64,000 nucleotides of DNA from Paraflavitalea devenefica (lineage in GTDB: Bacteria; Bacteroidota; Bacteroidia; Chitinophagales; Chitinophagaceae): the NCBI RefSeq assembly GCF_011759375.1, contig NZ_JAARML010000002.1, forward strand, positions 186,001-250,000. Reading direction: 5' to 3'. A model generated the notes under the pieces. That model was given only the letters and a program-made list of their open reading frames with translations. It did not search any database and had not been told where the DNA came from. A program made the translations under genes and the position numbers. Shown here piece by piece: positions 61,903 to 64,000 of the stretch. The stretch's first letter is position 1; every line of letters starts with the position of its first letter.

Positions 61903-63273
61903 TTGAACTTACCACCCGCATTACTAAATTCCCTCGAAGGGATTAAGGGATACAACCGCGCATCGTTCGAAGCCGTGCACCATTCCGGTGAACAGGTCAC
62001 CTCTATCCGCTTTAACCCTCAAAGGCCCCACTCGCCACTCACCATTCACTACTCGCCGATTCCCTGGACCTCCCATGGCTACTACCTTTCCGAACGCCCT
62101 TCCTTCACCTTCGATCCTGCCTTCCACGGCGGATTATACTACGTGCAGGAAGCTTCCAGCATGTTCCTCGAACAGGCGCTGAAACAGACCACTGATCTGT
62201 CTAAAGATATGCGTGTGCTCGATCTCTGCGCAGCGCCGGGTGGTAAATCCACGCTCATCCAGTCGCTCATCACGCCCAATAGCTTGCTGGTAAGTAATGA
62301 TGTCATCAAATCAAGGGCGGCCATCCTCGAAGAGAACCTGACCAAGTGGGGCGCCGCCAACGTCATCGTTACCAACAATGATCCCGCCCATTTCGCCAAA
62401 CTGGAGAACTTTTTTGATGTCCTCGTCATTGATGCGCCCTGCAGTGGCAGCGGCTTATTCCGGCGCGATGAAGAGGCCATTGCCGAGTGGAGCGAACAAA
62501 ACGTACAGCTTTGCTGCCAGCGCCAGCAGCGCATACTGGCCGATAGCTTTGGCGCACTCAAAGAAGGCGGCGTGCTCATCTATTCCACCTGTTCTTATTC
62601 AAGAGAAGAAGATGAAGCGATAGTAGACTGGTTGCTGCAGGAATTTGACCTCGAAAGCCTGCCCCTGCAAACACAACCGGATTGGGGCATTATAGAAACC
62701 ACCAGTGAAAAAGGAAAGGGATATGGTTATCGTTTCTTCCCCGATAAAGTGAAGGGAGAGGGGCTTTTCCTCGCCTGCTTGCGCAAACAGACCGGCACGG
62801 GCACAACGGTGCGTGCACCTAAAAAATCAAAATGGCAAAAACTGTCCAAAACAGAAGCAGCCATCATCCAACCCTGGCTCAAAAAAGAGGCGCCCGTACA
62901 ACTATGGAAGCAGGGTGATATGATCATTGCCTTTCCAACTGCCCTGGAGGAAGAGCTGTTCATCCTGTCCGACCACCTTTACCTGCGCAAAGCCGGTATA
63001 ATAATTGGTAAAATAGCAGGGAATACCCTGGTACCCGATCATGCCCTGGCGCTCAGCAACCTCCTGTCGGAAAATATTGTTGCGGTATCGTTAAAAAAAG
63101 AAGCCGCATTACAATATTTGCGGAGGGAAGAAGTTAAAATAACAACCGCTCATACAGGCTGGACATTGGTATACTATGAAGGAATTGCCTTGGGTTGGAT
63201 CAAAGTTTTACACAATCGTATCAACAACTACTATCCGTCGGCATGGCGTATATTGAAAAGTAGTAACAATTGA
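61903..63273 (+). CDS. rRNA cytosine-C5 methyltransferase (RsmB/RsmF/NOL1-type)
   Basis: 456 aa from TTG at 61903. SAM-dependent methyltransferase with DLCAAPGGKSTLI (motif I), IDAPCSGSGLFRRDE and YSTCSYSREEDEAIV, giving the two catalytic Cys of the m5C family. The C-terminal 110 residues are the RNA-binding domain of the RsmF branch. Near residues 41-54 the sequence RPHSPLTIHYSPIPW is encoded by the 7-bp repeat at 62023-62064, in a spot before YYLSERPSFTFDP where family members vary. It modifies 16S rRNA; the exact base is not decided. Confidence 0.9.
   Translation: MNLPPALLNSLEGIKGYNRASFEAVHHSGEQVTSIRFNPQRPHSPLTIHYSPIPWTSHGYYLSERPSFTFDPAFHGGLYYVQEASSMFLEQALKQTTDLSKDMRVLDLCAAPGGKSTLIQSLITPNSLLVSNDVIKSRAAILEENLTKWGAANVIVTNNDPAHFAKLENFFDVLVIDAPCSGSGLFRRDEEAIAEWSEQNVQLCCQRQQRILADSFGALKEGGVLIYSTCSYSREEDEAIVDWLLQEFDLESLPLQTQPDWGIIETTSEKGKGYGYRFFPDKVKGEGLFLACLRKQTGTGTTVRAPKKSKWQKLSKTEAAIIQPWLKKEAPVQLWKQGDMIIAFPTALEEELFILSDHLYLRKAGIIIGKIAGNTLVPDHALALSNLLSENIVAVSLKKEAALQYLRREEVKITTAHTGWTLVYYEGIALGWIKVLHNRINNYYPSAWRILKSSNN
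62023..62064 (-). repeat. Degenerate 7-bp repeat inside coding sequence (GGCGAGT family)
   Basis: Plus strand units AGGCCCC, ACTCGCC, ACTCACC, ATTCACT, ACTCGCC, GATTCCC. On the other strand these read GGCGAGT, AGTGAAT, GGTGAGT, GGCGAGT, GGGGCCT, the same family as at 23122 and 55361. It lies within the rRNA methyltransferase gene and does not disrupt the frame. Confidence 0.7.
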
Positions 63274-63298
63274 AAATATTCCACATCTTTGCACCGTG

Positions 63299-64000
63299 AT
63301 GAAATTCATGTCTATGTTGAAAATCAAAGTATTACTTCTTGTATTCGTATTCCTGGCAGGCACGGTAAGCGCACAACAGCTCAAAGTGCAGGGTGTATCG
63401 CCCGCGCTCTACCTCACGCACACCGTGGCAGCCAAAGAAACCTGGTATAGTATAGGTCGTTTATACAATGTAAGTCCTAAAGAAATTGCACCGCTCAACA
63501 ACAGCAGTATAGACAAGCCCCTGGCGATCGGGCAGGCATTAAAAATACCGCTCACCACCAACCTGTCGGTAGATGGAACAAAAGCGGCTGATGAAGTATT
63601 TGTACCGCTGTACCATACTGTACAGGAAAAAGAATGGTTATACCGCATCAGCCAGAATCACCACAAAGTGCCGGTGGCCAACCTGGAAAAATGGAACAAC
63701 ATCACCAACGACCAGTTAAAGCCCGGCATGAACCTCATTGTAGGTTACCTGAAAGTAAAGCAGGGCCAGAGCGCACTGGCTGCTTCCGGTACCAATAAAA
63801 TCGTGGCAGTAACGGCAGCGCCGCCGGTGGCCAAAACTGAACCGGTAAAAGAAGAACCGAAAAAAGAAACACCGGTTACCGTGTCCAATCCTGCTGCAAC
63901 CACCACCAATCCGCCGGCATCGGCCACGAAGGAACCCACTGCCGGTACAGTCAAAACAGAAGAGCCTAAAACGGGGGCTGTTACGCCGGTAAAGCCTGCC
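63299..64000 (+). CDS. LysM-domain secreted protein (3' end outside window)
   Basis: 234 codons present. Start at ATG 63299 gives a signal peptide (MKFMSMLKIKVLLLVFVF to GTVSAQ). Two LysM domains follow: about 38-85 (LTHTVAAKETWYSIGRLYNV) and about 102-148 (LYHTVQEKEWLYRISQNHHK). Then comes a long Lys/Glu/Pro/Thr-rich linker, still open at the end of the window. LysM domains bind peptidoglycan. The C-terminal part, which could define the function, is outside. It follows the methyltransferase gene by 25 bp. Confidence 0.85.
   Translation, partial: MKFMSMLKIKVLLLVFVFLAGTVSAQQLKVQGVSPALYLTHTVAAKETWYSIGRLYNVSPKEIAPLNNSSIDKPLAIGQALKIPLTTNLSVDGTKAADEVFVPLYHTVQEKEWLYRISQNHHKVPVANLEKWNNITNDQLKPGMNLIVGYLKVKQGQSALAASGTNKIVAVTAAPPVAKTEPVKEEPKKETPVTVSNPAATTTNPPASATKEPTAGTVKTEEPKTGAVTPVKPA

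Overview
The window is chromosomal DNA of a Bacteroidota bacterium, most likely of the family Chitinophagaceae (Chitinophaga/Niastella-like). The evidence is two SusC/SusD polysaccharide-utilisation loci (PULs), a hybrid two-component sensor of the HTCS class, a type IX secretion sorting tail, TAnnTTTG-type promoters in place of E. coli-type -10 boxes, a three-part transhydrogenase (two alpha genes plus beta), and a tRNA gene that does not encode its CCA end. No prophage, integrase, transposase, CRISPR array or rRNA operon was seen.

Layout. (1) 1-15 kb is a PUL. A GH2 enzyme cut by the window start converges on a minus-strand operon that reads HTCS sensor, SusC, SusD, GH5-ricin lipoprotein, GH35 beta-galactosidase. 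(2) 15.3-17.5 kb holds a secreted T9SS multi-Ig protein. (3) 17.5-29.9 kb is a second PUL: a divergent AraC regulator, then SusC, SusD, a clan GH-D-like hydrolase, a DUF5107-TPR protein and aldose 1-epimerase. Beta-galactosidases, an alpha-galactosidase-like enzyme and a mutarotase suggest that both loci act on galactose-containing glycans (inference). (4) 30-48 kb is accessory: a VOC protein, a Cu(I) P-type ATPase, a SUMF1/Gly-repeat secreted pair, a three-gene envelope operon (810-aa Cys-rich barrel protein, lipoprotein, trypsin-like lipoprotein), an FtsX/MacB permease, a barrel-like protein next to a Lys/Ala-tailed protein, and a more AT-rich cluster (Crp/Fnr, SRPBCC, SnoaL-like, NADP-dehydrogenase-like). 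(5) 47.8-64 kb is housekeeping: tRNA-Leu(CAG), a DMT transporter, dapD, a Sua5/YrdC protein, a GT9 glycosyltransferase, cca, a pRiA4b-ORF3 protein, miaA, a probable small RNA, a FadL/OmpP1-like porin, a lipoprotein, the transhydrogenase genes, an rRNA m5C methyltransferase and a LysM protein cut by the window end.

The most unusual signal is a set of degenerate 7-bp tandem repeats at six places (about 23.1, 51.6, 53.4, 55.4, 58.1 and 62.0 kb). Three share a GGCGAGT-like unit and two share an ACCCGAA-like unit. Two loci are built as inverted arms, and one copy lies inside the coding sequence of the rRNA methyltransferase. A different palindromic repeat seems to have been absorbed in frame into the tRNA nucleotidyltransferase gene. 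Other points to check are an unassigned structured RNA between miaA and the porin gene, a LacI-type palindrome inside a candidate promoter at 15.1 kb, and genes whose promoter box lies only 4 nt from the start codon.
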